Positions 57,697-64,000 of a DNA stretch of 64,000 nucleotides are shown here, in pieces. A program made the position numbers and the translations under genes. Origin of the DNA: DASXRA01 sp036558905 (GTDB lineage: Bacteria > Actinomycetota > Actinomycetes > Mycobacteriales > Jatrophihabitantaceae); assembly GCA_036558905.1 (NCBI GenBank), contig DATBER010000148.1, forward strand, positions 1-64,000, given 5' to 3'. A model generated the notes under the pieces. It saw only the letters and a program-made list of their open reading frames with translations, did not search any database and was not told where the DNA came from. Numbering within the stretch: the stretch's first letter is position 1; each line of letters opens with the position of its first letter.

Positions 57697-59625
57697 ATGG
57701 AGAAACGGACCGCCGTCCGAGTAGCAAGCTCGGTGGTGGCGGTGTCAGCACTCGCCGTCGGCTGCCTGGCCGCCGCACCCGGTGCCGGCGCCCAGCCATC
57801 GCGTCACACCGTCGCGAACAGCAAGCCGACCTGGCTGGCCCGGGCCAACCATCTCGGGGCAGCCGCGAAGTCGGCACCCGTCCAGCTGCGCGTGTACCTG
57901 GCGCCCAATGGGGGGCTCGACGGGTTGAAGTCCGCCGTCCAGGCGGTCTCGACGCCGGGCAGCGCCAACTACCGTCACTTCCTCACGCCGGCGCAGTACC
58001 AGGCCCAGTTCGGGCCCACCGACGCCGCCGTCCAGAACGTGGCGTCGTGGCTGAAGTCGTCCGGCCTCAACGTCACCGGCGTCGAGGCGCACCACCGCTA
58101 CCTGTCGGTCACCGGCAGCGTCGCGGCCGCGCAGAAGGCGTTCGGCGTCTCGATCCAGCGCTACCAGCACGACGGTCAGTCGGTCATCGCTCCTTCGGGG
58201 GCGGCGTCCGTGCCGAGCAGCCTCGCCGGCTCCGTGCTCTCCGTGTCGGGCCTGGACTCCACCGCCCACAAGGTTGCGCACACCTCCCAGCAGGACGCAC
58301 CGCCGCCGGCTGGGTTCGTCAACGCCCGCCCGTGCTCGCTGTCCTACGGGCAGATTCAGGCCAAGTACCAGGCCGACTTCACGACCCCGCTGCCCAAGTT
58401 CAAGGGCAAGGTGCTCCCGTACGCGCCGTGTGGTTATACCGGTCCGCAGTTCCGGGCCGCCTACGAGGGTGACACCGACCTGGACGGCACCGGCGTTACG
58501 GTGGCCATCACCGACGCGTACGCTGCGCCGACCATCGCCAAGGACGCGAAGACCTACGCGAACAACCACGGCGACGCCGGCTACGCGAAGGGCCAGTTCA
58601 CGCAGACGCTGCCGGCGAAGTTCAACCGCCAGGACCAGTGCGACCCGTCGGGGTGGTACGGCGAGGAGACGCTGGACGTCGAGGCCGTGCACGCCATGGC
58701 CGGCGGGGCCAACATCAAGTACTACGCGTCGGCCAGCTGCTTCGACGACGACTTCCTCGACACGCTCGCCAAGGTCGTCGACGACAACGAGGCCCAGCTC
58801 GTCTCCAACTCGTGGAGCGACGTCGAGGCCAACGAGTCGGTCGACAACATCACCGCGTACGAGCAGGTGTTCCTGCAGGGTGCCCTGCAGGGAATCAGCT
58901 TCGTCTACTCGTCGGGCGACAACGGCGACGAGCTGGCGGCCACCGGCCTCAAGCAGGTCGACTACCCGGCTTCGGACCCCTACGTGACGGCGCTGGGCGG
59001 CACCTCGACGGCGATCGGGGCGGACGGATCCCTGGCCTGGGAGACCGGCTGGGGCACGATGAAGTACAGCCTGTCGGCCGACGGCAAGTCGTGGAGCTCG
59101 AACGGCTTCCTCTACGGCGCGGGCGGCGGCTACTCGGCGCTGTTCAACCGGCCCGACTACCAGAACGGCGTCGTGCCGAACAGCGCTCCGCCCGGCCGCG
59201 CGGTGCCGGACGTCGCCCTGGACGCTGACCCGACCACCGGCATGCTCGTCGGCGAGACGCAGACCTTCCCGGACGGCGTCCGCTACGGCGAGTACCGCAT
59301 CGGCGGCACCAGCCTCGCGGCGCCGCTGTTCGCCGGCATGACCGCCCTGACGTTGCAGAATGCCGGCGGCGGTATCGGCCTGCTCAACCCGACGATCTAC
59401 ACGCAGGACGGCTCGGGCAACTTCACCGACGTGAAGGGCACCCCGAAGGACGCCGGAAACGTCCGCCCGGACTACGCCAACAGCGTTGACCCGTCGGGCG
59501 GCATCCTCTACACGGTCCGCACGTTCAACCAGGACTCGACCCTCCAGGTCGCCCGGGGCTGGGACGACGTGACGGGCATCGGCTCACCGAATTCCGGCTG
59601 GCTGACCAGCGTCAGTCCGCTGTAA
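57697..59625 (+). CDS. Secreted S53-family (sedolisin/kumamolisin-like) serine-carboxyl peptidase
   Basis: The 642-residue pre-pro-enzyme has a signal peptide (VASSVVAVSALAVGCLAAAP, cleavage near AGA-QPS), a Pro-kuma_activ propeptide (about residues 40-190) and the S53 catalytic domain. The active site is complete: Glu323 and Asp327 in GEETLDVEAVHAM, oxyanion Asp408 in YSSGDNGDE and Ser539 in GGTSLAAPLFAGM. Such enzymes are acid-active extracellular endo- or tripeptidyl-peptidases. Two ATGs six bases apart are possible starts; the second has GGGGGT at better spacing. A palindromic operator lies upstream and a terminator downstream. Confidence 0.94.
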   Translation: MEKRTAVRVASSVVAVSALAVGCLAAAPGAGAQPSRHTVANSKPTWLARANHLGAAAKSAPVQLRVYLAPNGGLDGLKSAVQAVSTPGSANYRHFLTPAQYQAQFGPTDAAVQNVASWLKSSGLNVTGVEAHHRYLSVTGSVAAAQKAFGVSIQRYQHDGQSVIAPSGAASVPSSLAGSVLSVSGLDSTAHKVAHTSQQDAPPPAGFVNARPCSLSYGQIQAKYQADFTTPLPKFKGKVLPYAPCGYTGPQFRAAYEGDTDLDGTGVTVAITDAYAAPTIAKDAKTYANNHGDAGYAKGQFTQTLPAKFNRQDQCDPSGWYGEETLDVEAVHAMAGGANIKYYASASCFDDDFLDTLAKVVDDNEAQLVSNSWSDVEANESVDNITAYEQVFLQGALQGISFVYSSGDNGDELAATGLKQVDYPASDPYVTALGGTSTAIGADGSLAWETGWGTMKYSLSADGKSWSSNGFLYGAGGGYSALFNRPDYQNGVVPNSAPPGRAVPDVALDADPTTGMLVGETQTFPDGVRYGEYRIGGTSLAAPLFAGMTALTLQNAGGGIGLLNPTIYTQDGSGNFTDVKGTPKDAGNVRPDYANSVDPSGGILYTVRTFNQDSTLQVARGWDDVTGIGSPNSGWLTSVSPL

Positions 59626-59639
59626 ATCGCACCGCTGTG

Positions 59640-59673
59640 CGGGGCGCTCCGGTTTTTCCACCGGGGCGCCCCG
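59640..59673. terminator. Terminator after the S53 peptidase
   Basis: CGGGGCGC-T-CCGG pairs with CCGG-G-GCGCCCCG across an 8-base T-rich loop (12 pairs, one internal mismatch), followed by TTTGCGTTT. Confidence 0.8.
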
Positions 59674-59704
59674 TTTGCGTTTCCGGAGCGCGTAGCCTGC
59701 CTGC

Positions 59705-60280
59705 GTGCTCGGTCGCGACTTCGCAGCTGTGCTCGACGCCGCAACCAGCGGTGACGAGACAGCATTCGCGAAGTTATGGCGAGACGTACACCCTGCGCTA
59801 CTTCGTTACCTTCGGGTGCTGACCAAGGACGCGACCCTGGGCGAGGACGTCGCGGCCGACGTTTGGGTGGACGTCGCCCGCCGGCTGCGCGACTTCGCCG
59901 GCGACGAGTCGGCGTTCCGGGGCTGGCTGTTCACGCTGGCCCGGCGACGTGCCATCGACGCGTGGCGGCAGGCCGAGCGCGCGCCGGTGCAGCTGACCGC
60001 TGACCACGCCGACCTCGACCGGCCCGGGGGACCTGACACGGCGGGACTGGCGCTCGAGCGGATGAGCACTCGCCGGGCGCTCGACCTCATCGCCACCCTG
60101 CCCCGCGACCAGGCCGAGGCGATCGCGCTGCGGGTCATCGCCGGGCTGGACGTCAAGGAGGTCGCCCGACTACTAGGCAAGCGACCTGGGGCCGTCCGGG
60201 TGGCCGCCCATCGCGGTCTACGCACCCTGGCGGCCCGGCTGACCGAGCACCCTCGCAGCGCCGTCGTCCGGCGTCCCTGA
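59705..60280 (+). CDS. ECF-type RNA polymerase sigma factor
   Basis: The 191-residue protein has region 2 (FAKLWRDVHPALLRYLRVLT, DVAADVWVDVARRLRDFAGD, FRGWLFTLARRRAIDAWRQA) and region 4 (LIATLPRDQAEAIALRVIAG, then LDVKEVARLLGKRPGAVRVA). It starts at a GTG. The gene 56 bp downstream encodes a membrane protein that is probably its cognate regulator. The regulon cannot be told from the window. Confidence 0.94.
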   Translation: MLGRDFAAVLDAATSGDETAFAKLWRDVHPALLRYLRVLTKDATLGEDVAADVWVDVARRLRDFAGDESAFRGWLFTLARRRAIDAWRQAERAPVQLTADHADLDRPGGPDTAGLALERMSTRRALDLIATLPRDQAEAIALRVIAGLDVKEVARLLGKRPGAVRVAAHRGLRTLAARLTEHPRSAVVRRP

Positions 60281-60297
60281 AAAAATCTGCGGAGAGC

Positions 60298-60323
60298 TGT
60301 AACGCTTTTGAGCTCGCCGACGG
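60298..60323 (+). promoter_or_regulatory. Possible ECF-type promoter before the anti-sigma-like gene
   Basis: TGTAAC (60298-60303) and CGACGG (60318-60323) are spaced 14 bp apart, reminiscent of ECF promoters with an AAC -35 core. The predicted transcript would begin only a few bases before the ATG at 60337. This is a weak call by eye. Confidence 0.3.
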
Positions 60324-60336
60324 TTCTCCTAGTGAC

Positions 60337-61185
60337 ATGGCGAAACGACCCGTGCAGCGGCCAGGCGGCCACCCGTCGATCGACGAGGTGACGGCCGAGA
60401 GGCTGCTCCGCGGCCAGCGCCCCGCCCCGGGCGCGTCGGCCACCGAGCAGGCGCTGAGCGACCTGCTGGCGGCCGCGTCGGCGCCGCCGTCGGCCCGCGA
60501 ACTTTCCGGAGAGGCCCGGGCGGTGGCTGCGTTCACCGCGACCCGTCCGGCGACCACGGGACCGAGACACGCCCGGCACGTAATCCGCCGGCGTCGGCCT
60601 GCGGTACGTCCGCGGGTCGGTCACGGGGTCGCGGCCGCGGCGGCGCTAGGCGCGCTGACTTTAGGGGGCGTCGCGGCCGCGGCCTATACCGGGTCGCTGC
60701 CGTCCTCGATCCAGCGACTCGCCCACGACCACATCGGCGCCCCGCACGGGGCCCCTGCGCACAAGCCGGCCGCGTCCTCGACCAGGCCGCAGTCGACGCA
60801 CACCGCGTTGCGGTCCGGACGGGGCGCGCTGCCGGGTCAGCCTGGGTTGTCCGCGATGACGCCGACGCCCCCGCCGACGTCGTCGTCAAAGTCGCAAACC
60901 CGGCCCTCGTCGTCGACCAACTCGACCACAGCCGACGTGCGCTCACAGCTGTGCACGGCGTACGTGTCGGCCCGGATGCGCGGCGACGACGCCGCGGCCG
61001 ACAAGGCCTACCAGAAGCTGGCCGACGCCGCGGGTGGCCGCGACAAGGTCTGGGACTACTGCGCGCCGGTCTGGCGCACCATCAGCCCTTCGGACGACCA
61101 CGGCAACACGAAACATCTCGACCCGAAGTCACCTTCGCTACCAGTGGGGCCAGTCGGCCCCTCAGACGGGCGACGACATAACTAG
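60337..61185 (+). CDS. Probable membrane-anchored partner (anti-sigma-like) of the ECF sigma factor
   Basis: The 282-residue protein has a soluble N-terminal part of about 90 residues with short helices (PSIDEVTAERLLRGQRPAPG, TEQALSDLLAAASAPPSARE). One membrane helix follows near residues 95-120 (GVAAAAALGALTLGGVAAAA), then a Ser/Thr/Pro-rich extracytoplasmic region and a C-terminal piece with two Cys (LCTAYVSARMRGDDAAADKA, VWDYCAPVW). No zinc-binding HxxxCxxC anti-sigma motif is seen. The anti-sigma role is inferred from topology and from its position after the sigma gene. Confidence 0.65.
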   Translation: MAKRPVQRPGGHPSIDEVTAERLLRGQRPAPGASATEQALSDLLAAASAPPSARELSGEARAVAAFTATRPATTGPRHARHVIRRRRPAVRPRVGHGVAAAAALGALTLGGVAAAAYTGSLPSSIQRLAHDHIGAPHGAPAHKPAASSTRPQSTHTALRSGRGALPGQPGLSAMTPTPPPTSSSKSQTRPSSSTNSTTADVRSQLCTAYVSARMRGDDAAADKAYQKLADAAGGRDKVWDYCAPVWRTISPSDDHGNTKHLDPKSPSLPVGPVGPSDGRRHN

Positions 61186-61249
61186 TCGCCCCCACAGACG
61201 GCGCGCCAGCGGGAACCCCCCTCCCCCCGCACCCGCTGATGTGCCTGGA

Positions 61250-61284
61250 GGTGCCGGCCTTCCACCCACGGGAAGGCCGGCACC
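61250..61284. terminator. Terminator before murT
   Basis: GGTGCCGGCCTTCC and GGAAGGCCGGCACC form a perfect 14-bp stem with a 7-base loop, followed by ACTTCTTT. It closes the sigma/partner unit. Confidence 0.85.
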
Positions 61285-61310
61285 ACTTCTTTGGGCCGTG
61301 CCGGCCGAGA

Positions 61311-61332
61311 CGCCTGGACCTACGGTCGGCGC
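61311..61332 (-). repeat. Dispersed hairpin repeat, copy 1 (inverted, upstream of murT)
   Basis: It reads CGCCTGGACC followed by TACGGTCGGCGC. Its reverse complement matches the elements at 61926 and 62606. GCGCC/GGCGC ends and ACC/GGT inner arms allow a small hairpin. It lies 36 bp before the murT start. Confidence 0.65.
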
Positions 61333-61367
61333 AGCCGCGTCCCGCGGCCGGTAGCCTGACCCGCATC

Positions 61368-62717
61368 ATGAACGTGTTGGCGGTCTGGCTCGGCAAGCTC
61401 ACCCTGGCGTTCCTCCGCCTGATCGGCCGGCGGGGCAATGCCTTGCCCGGACTGGTCGTCGAGAAGGTCTTCCCCCGCTACCTGCCCCGGGCGATGGCCC
61501 GGCTGCCGCAGGGCGTCGTCGTGGTCACCGGCACGAACGGCAAGACGACCACCACGAAGATGGTCGCGACGATCCTGGCCGAGCGGTACCGGGTGCTGAC
61601 CAACGACACGGGCAGCAACTTCGTCCGCGGCGCCATCACGACTACGGTCGAGCACTCGCGCTGGTCGGGCCGGCTGCCCTACGACGTCGCGGTGTTCGAG
61701 CTGGACGAGGCCTGGGCGGTGCGCTTCACGCAGGTGGTGCCGCCGCAGCGACTGTTGCTGCTCAACGTCATGCGTGACCAACTCGACCGGTTCGGCGAGA
61801 TCGACACGACCGCCCGGCTGCTGGGCCGGATCGCCGCGGCGACCACCGACGCCGTAGTGCTCAACCGCGACGATCCCCGGGTGGCCGGCCTGGCCGGCGA
61901 GACGAAGGCGGCCGCGGTACGCGGTGCGCCGACCGTCGGTCCAGGCGCTTCAGGACCTTCGGTGAGCTACTTCGGGGTGGCGCCGGAGCTGCGGCCACAG
62001 TTCCCCAACGACGAGGAGCTCTACGGCGGCCCGCTGTTCGTGTCCACTGTGGACGCGGCCGCCGAGCTGCGTGCCCTGCCGTCGGAGGCCTCGGCCGAGA
62101 CGGTGCTGCGCATTGGCGACCGGGATTTCAGGCTGCTGCTGCGGGCCGAGGGCGCCCACAACGCGCAGAACGCCGCCGGGGCCGCGGCGCTGGCATTGAC
62201 GCTCGGGTTCACGCCGGACGACGTGGCCGAGGGGCTGCGCAAGGTGTCGCCGGCGTTCGGGCGGGGGCAGTCGTTCGACGTCGAGGGACGGCGGCTGACG
62301 CTGCAGTTGGTGAAGAACCCGGCCGGATTCCGGCAGACGCTGCGCACGCTCGATCACGCCAGCCCGGCCGCCATCGTCATCGCCATCAACGACGAGTACG
62401 CCGACGGGCGGGACGTGTCGTGGCTGTGGGACGTCGACTTCGTCCCGACGCTGCACGGTCGGGCCACCCGGCTGTCGACGTCGGGCACCCGGGCGGCCGA
62501 CATGGCGGTACGGCTGCGCTACGACGACATCTCCGTGGTGGAGGTCGAGCCCGACCTGGAGAAGGCGGTACGCCAGGCAGTCGCCGCGGTGGACCCCGGC
62601 GCGCAGGCGCCGACCGCAGGTCCAGGCGCCTCGGACGGCACCGTGGTCGTCTTCAGCACGTACACCGCTATGTGGGCCCTGCACGCCATCCTGCTGCGAA
62701 TCGGAGAGCCGGCATGA
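61368..62717 (+). CDS. murT: Lipid II isoglutaminyl synthase, MurT subunit
   Basis: The 449-residue Mur-ligase-like protein opens MNVLAVWLGKLTLAFLRLIG. It carries the ATP loop VVTGTNGKTTTTKMVATILA, LNVMRDQLDRFGEIDTTARL, EGAHNAQNAAGAAALALTLG and the DUF1727 domain with DGRDVSWLWDVDF, the conserved Asp region needed with GatD. It amidates the D-Glu of lipid II together with GatD. It contains no cysteine at all, so the Cys4 zinc ribbon of staphylococcal/streptococcal MurT is missing. Two copies of a hairpin repeat encode APTVGPGAS and APTAGPGAS in it. Confidence 0.95.
   Translation: MNVLAVWLGKLTLAFLRLIGRRGNALPGLVVEKVFPRYLPRAMARLPQGVVVVTGTNGKTTTTKMVATILAERYRVLTNDTGSNFVRGAITTTVEHSRWSGRLPYDVAVFELDEAWAVRFTQVVPPQRLLLLNVMRDQLDRFGEIDTTARLLGRIAAATTDAVVLNRDDPRVAGLAGETKAAAVRGAPTVGPGASGPSVSYFGVAPELRPQFPNDEELYGGPLFVSTVDAAAELRALPSEASAETVLRIGDRDFRLLLRAEGAHNAQNAAGAAALALTLGFTPDDVAEGLRKVSPAFGRGQSFDVEGRRLTLQLVKNPAGFRQTLRTLDHASPAAIVIAINDEYADGRDVSWLWDVDFVPTLHGRATRLSTSGTRAADMAVRLRYDDISVVEVEPDLEKAVRQAVAAVDPGAQAPTAGPGASDGTVVVFSTYTAMWALHAILLRIGEPA
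61926..61948 (+). repeat. Dispersed hairpin repeat, copy 2 (inside murT)
   Basis: GCGCCGACCG followed by TCGGTCCAGGCGC has GCGCC-g-ACCG pairing with CGGT-cca-GGCGC. It falls between two conserved blocks of murT and encodes part of RGAPTVGPGASG, a loop-like Gly/Pro/Ala/Ser insert near the position where other MurT proteins carry the zinc ribbon. Confidence 0.65.
62606..62630 (+). repeat. Dispersed hairpin repeat, copy 3 (inside murT)
   Basis: GGCGCCGACCG followed by CAGGTCCAGGCGCC is bounded by perfect GGCGCC ends. It encodes QAPTAGPGAS in a linker close to the C-terminus of MurT, in the same reading frame as copy 2. Confidence 0.65.
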
Positions 62718-63424
62718 TCACGCTCGTTCACCTCTACCCGCGTGAGATGAACATCTACGGCGACACCGGCAACGTGATCGTGCTGCGCCGGCGGAGCGAG
62801 TGGCGGGGCATCGACGTACGGGTCGTCCCGATCAACGTCGGCGACCCGCTACCCAACGACGCCGACATTGTGCTGGGCGGCGGCGGGCAGGATGCCGCCC
62901 AAGGCGAGATCGGCCACGACTTCGTGTCGCGCGGCGCGCAACTGCGGGCCATGGCCGACGACGGCGTGGCGTTCCTGACCATCTGCGGCACATACCAGAT
63001 GCTGGGCCACGAGTTCCTGACCCAGGACGGCGTGCGCATCGCCGGCACTAGCGTGCTGGACGTGACCACACAGGGCACGCCCACCCGGCTGATCGGCAAC
63101 AACCACATCGACACCGCCGAGTTCGGCCGTCTCGTCGGCTACGAGAACCACAGCGGCATGACGACGCTCGGACCCGGGGTCCGGCCGCTCGGCACGACGG
63201 TGGCTGGCCGCGGCAACAACGGTCGCGATCGCACAGAGGGGGCCGTGCGCGACAACGTGTTCGGCACGTACCTGCACGGACCGGTGCTCGCCAAGAGCCC
63301 GCGGTTCGCCGACGAGTTGCTGCGCCGCGCGCTGCTCCGCCAGGGCGCCGACGCCACCCTCACGCCGCTGGACGACTCGCTGCCCGAGCAGGCGGCGCTG
63401 GTGGCTGTCGGGCGGCCGCGCTAA
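62714..63424 (+). CDS. gatD: Lipid II isoglutaminyl synthase, glutamine amidotransferase subunit GatD
   Basis: The 236-residue class I amidotransferase-like protein opens MITLVHLYPREMNIYGDTGN. The nucleophile is Cys91 in FLTICGTYQMLGHEF and the His is His188 in GTYLHGPVL; GNNHIDTAEFGRLVGYENHS is a family block. It generates ammonia from glutamine for MurT. The ATG overlaps the murT stop (ATGA). Confidence 0.96.
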   Translation: MITLVHLYPREMNIYGDTGNVIVLRRRSEWRGIDVRVVPINVGDPLPNDADIVLGGGGQDAAQGEIGHDFVSRGAQLRAMADDGVAFLTICGTYQMLGHEFLTQDGVRIAGTSVLDVTTQGTPTRLIGNNHIDTAEFGRLVGYENHSGMTTLGPGVRPLGTTVAGRGNNGRDRTEGAVRDNVFGTYLHGPVLAKSPRFADELLRRALLRQGADATLTPLDDSLPEQAALVAVGRPR

Positions 63425-63434
63425 CTCGGCCGCG

Positions 63435-63977
63435 CTAACGCGGCTGGGCGTCGTCCGACGGAGGCGGCGGGGTCGTCTTCTTGGCCGGGGCCTTTTTGGC
63501 GGCAGCCTTCTTGGCCGGGGTCTTCTTGGCGGCGGCCTTCGCCGGTGCCTTGGCCGGGGCTTTCTTCGTTGCCGCTTTCTTGGCCGGGGCTTTCTTGGCG
63601 GGTGCCTTCTTCGCTGCCGCCTTTTTGGCCGGAGCGGCCTGCTCGACGGCGTCGGTGCCCGGGATCGTTTCGGCGATCGGCTGATCGTGAGCAGCCAGTT
63701 CAGCCGGAGCCGGCGGCCGGGGCTCGGACCGTTCGGGCACGGGCGGCCGGGGCGGCATGAACTGGGGCGCCGCGGGCGGCGGTGGCGGAGCGGGCGCCGG
63801 CACCGTCTTCGCGGCGGCCGGGACGATCGGCCGAGCCGGCGCGGGCCGGATCGCAACGTCCATCCGCGCCGCCTGCTGGCGTCGAGCCCGTCGCACTGCG
63901 TAGCCGACCCCGCCCAGTGCCAGGAAAAGTATGAGCCGGCGGACGCGCCGGCGCTTACGCTGCTTGGTGGAGCTCAC
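63435..63977 (-). CDS. Membrane-anchored Lys/Ala/Pro-rich (histone H1-like) protein
   Basis: The 180-residue protein begins with a very basic stretch (SSTKQRKRRRVRRLILFLAL) that forms a short membrane-like helix. A Pro/Ala-rich middle follows, then a C-terminal third made of about ten K-K-A-(P/A)-A repeats. This tail resembles histone H1-like and HupB-type DNA-binding tails. It is convergent with gatD, the stops being 10 bases apart. Function unknown; nucleoid or polyanion binding at the membrane is an inference from composition. The start is GTG. Confidence 0.75.
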   Translation of the reverse strand: MSSTKQRKRRRVRRLILFLALGGVGYAVRRARRQQAARMDVAIRPAPARPIVPAAAKTVPAPAPPPPPAAPQFMPPRPPVPERSEPRPPAPAELAAHDQPIAETIPGTDAVEQAAPAKKAAAKKAPAKKAPAKKAATKKAPAKAPAKAAAKKTPAKKAAAKKAPAKKTTPPPPSDDAQPR

Positions 63978-64000
63978 CGATCAACCACCTTCGGATCTTG

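Noticed and set aside
63481..63630. Tandem DNA repeat suggesting a satellite or CRISPR-like array
   Set aside because: The periodicity is fully explained by the in-frame Lys-Ala-Pro repeats of the H1-like protein.
1..64000. CRISPR arrays, insertion sequences, integrases or phage genes
   Set aside because: No regularly spaced direct repeats, transposase motifs or terminal inverted repeats were seen; gene order around the origin is the conserved actinobacterial one.

Overview
This is a high-GC actinobacterial chromosome segment that carries the replication origin. The actinobacterial signs are: a two-domain peptidoglycan-binding/amidase protein of the CwlM type, a WhiB-like Fe-S protein, mycothiol-dependent (maleylpyruvate isomerase-like) enzymes, a dUMP-forming dCTP deaminase of the mycobacterial kind, a DLW-39 miniprotein between tRNA-Ile and tRNA-Ala, MurT-GatD, and a GGGAAT-N18-GTT (SigR/SigH-type) promoter ahead of trxB-trxA. 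The genus cannot be fixed from sequence reading alone; a mycothiol-using member of the class Actinomycetes (for example a Frankia/Jatrophihabitans/Nakamurella relative) is an inference.

Layout. 1-0.4 kb: the N-terminal part of an XRE regulator and tRNA-Gly(CCC). 1-9 kb: a TrmB/LuxR-type regulator, dcd, a YczE-like membrane protein divergent from a MarR regulator across a twin operator, then a lipoprotein / efflux adaptor / ABC ATPase / FtsX-like permease operon divergent from a two-component system. 9-25 kb: accessory metabolism, including ilvE; a TetR/hydrolase pair divergent from a flavin monooxygenase-SDR-esterase operon that resembles the mycobacterial mymA locus; a fatty-acid module (MaoC hydratase, FabG4, FadA2 thiolase, TetR, acyl-CoA oxidase/dehydrogenase); an O-methyltransferase; a PEBP protein; and PadR-ino1. 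25-28.6 kb: YqgE, an MFS transporter and the CCA-adding enzyme.

28.6-57.5 kb is the conserved actinobacterial origin neighbourhood: NUDIX, DUF6049, murJ, trxB, trxA, cwlM, a GNAT enzyme, alaA, a nitroreductase, parB, parA (two parS sites inside its coding sequence), rsmG, khpB, yidC, yidD, rnpA and rpmH. These are followed by dnaA, a compact 320-bp oriC, dnaN, recF, dciA, a HIT-like protein, gyrB, gyrA, a DUF3566 protein, tRNA-Ile, DLW-39, tRNA-Ala and the WhiB-like gene. The parAB to rpmH block is read away from dnaA, as in mycobacteria and streptomycetes. The sigM/anti-sigma pair that mycobacteria have between murJ and trxB is absent here.

57.5-64 kb: a secreted S53 (sedolisin) peptidase behind a long palindrome, an ECF sigma factor with a probable membrane-anchored partner, murT-gatD (lipid II amidation), and a lysine/alanine/proline-rich H1-like membrane protein.

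The most interesting non-coding signals are: (i) a GTGCCA-N-TGGCAC palindrome shared by the upstream regions of the TrmB/LuxR regulator and the S53 peptidase; (ii) a short hairpin-forming dispersed repeat present three times around and inside murT, with a diverged copy near 28.6 kb; (iii) DnaA boxes embedded in the 5' part of dciA with codons atypical for this genome; (iv) twin parS sites that encode VSRET repeats in ParA; (v) clear palindromic operators for the MarR and PadR regulators.
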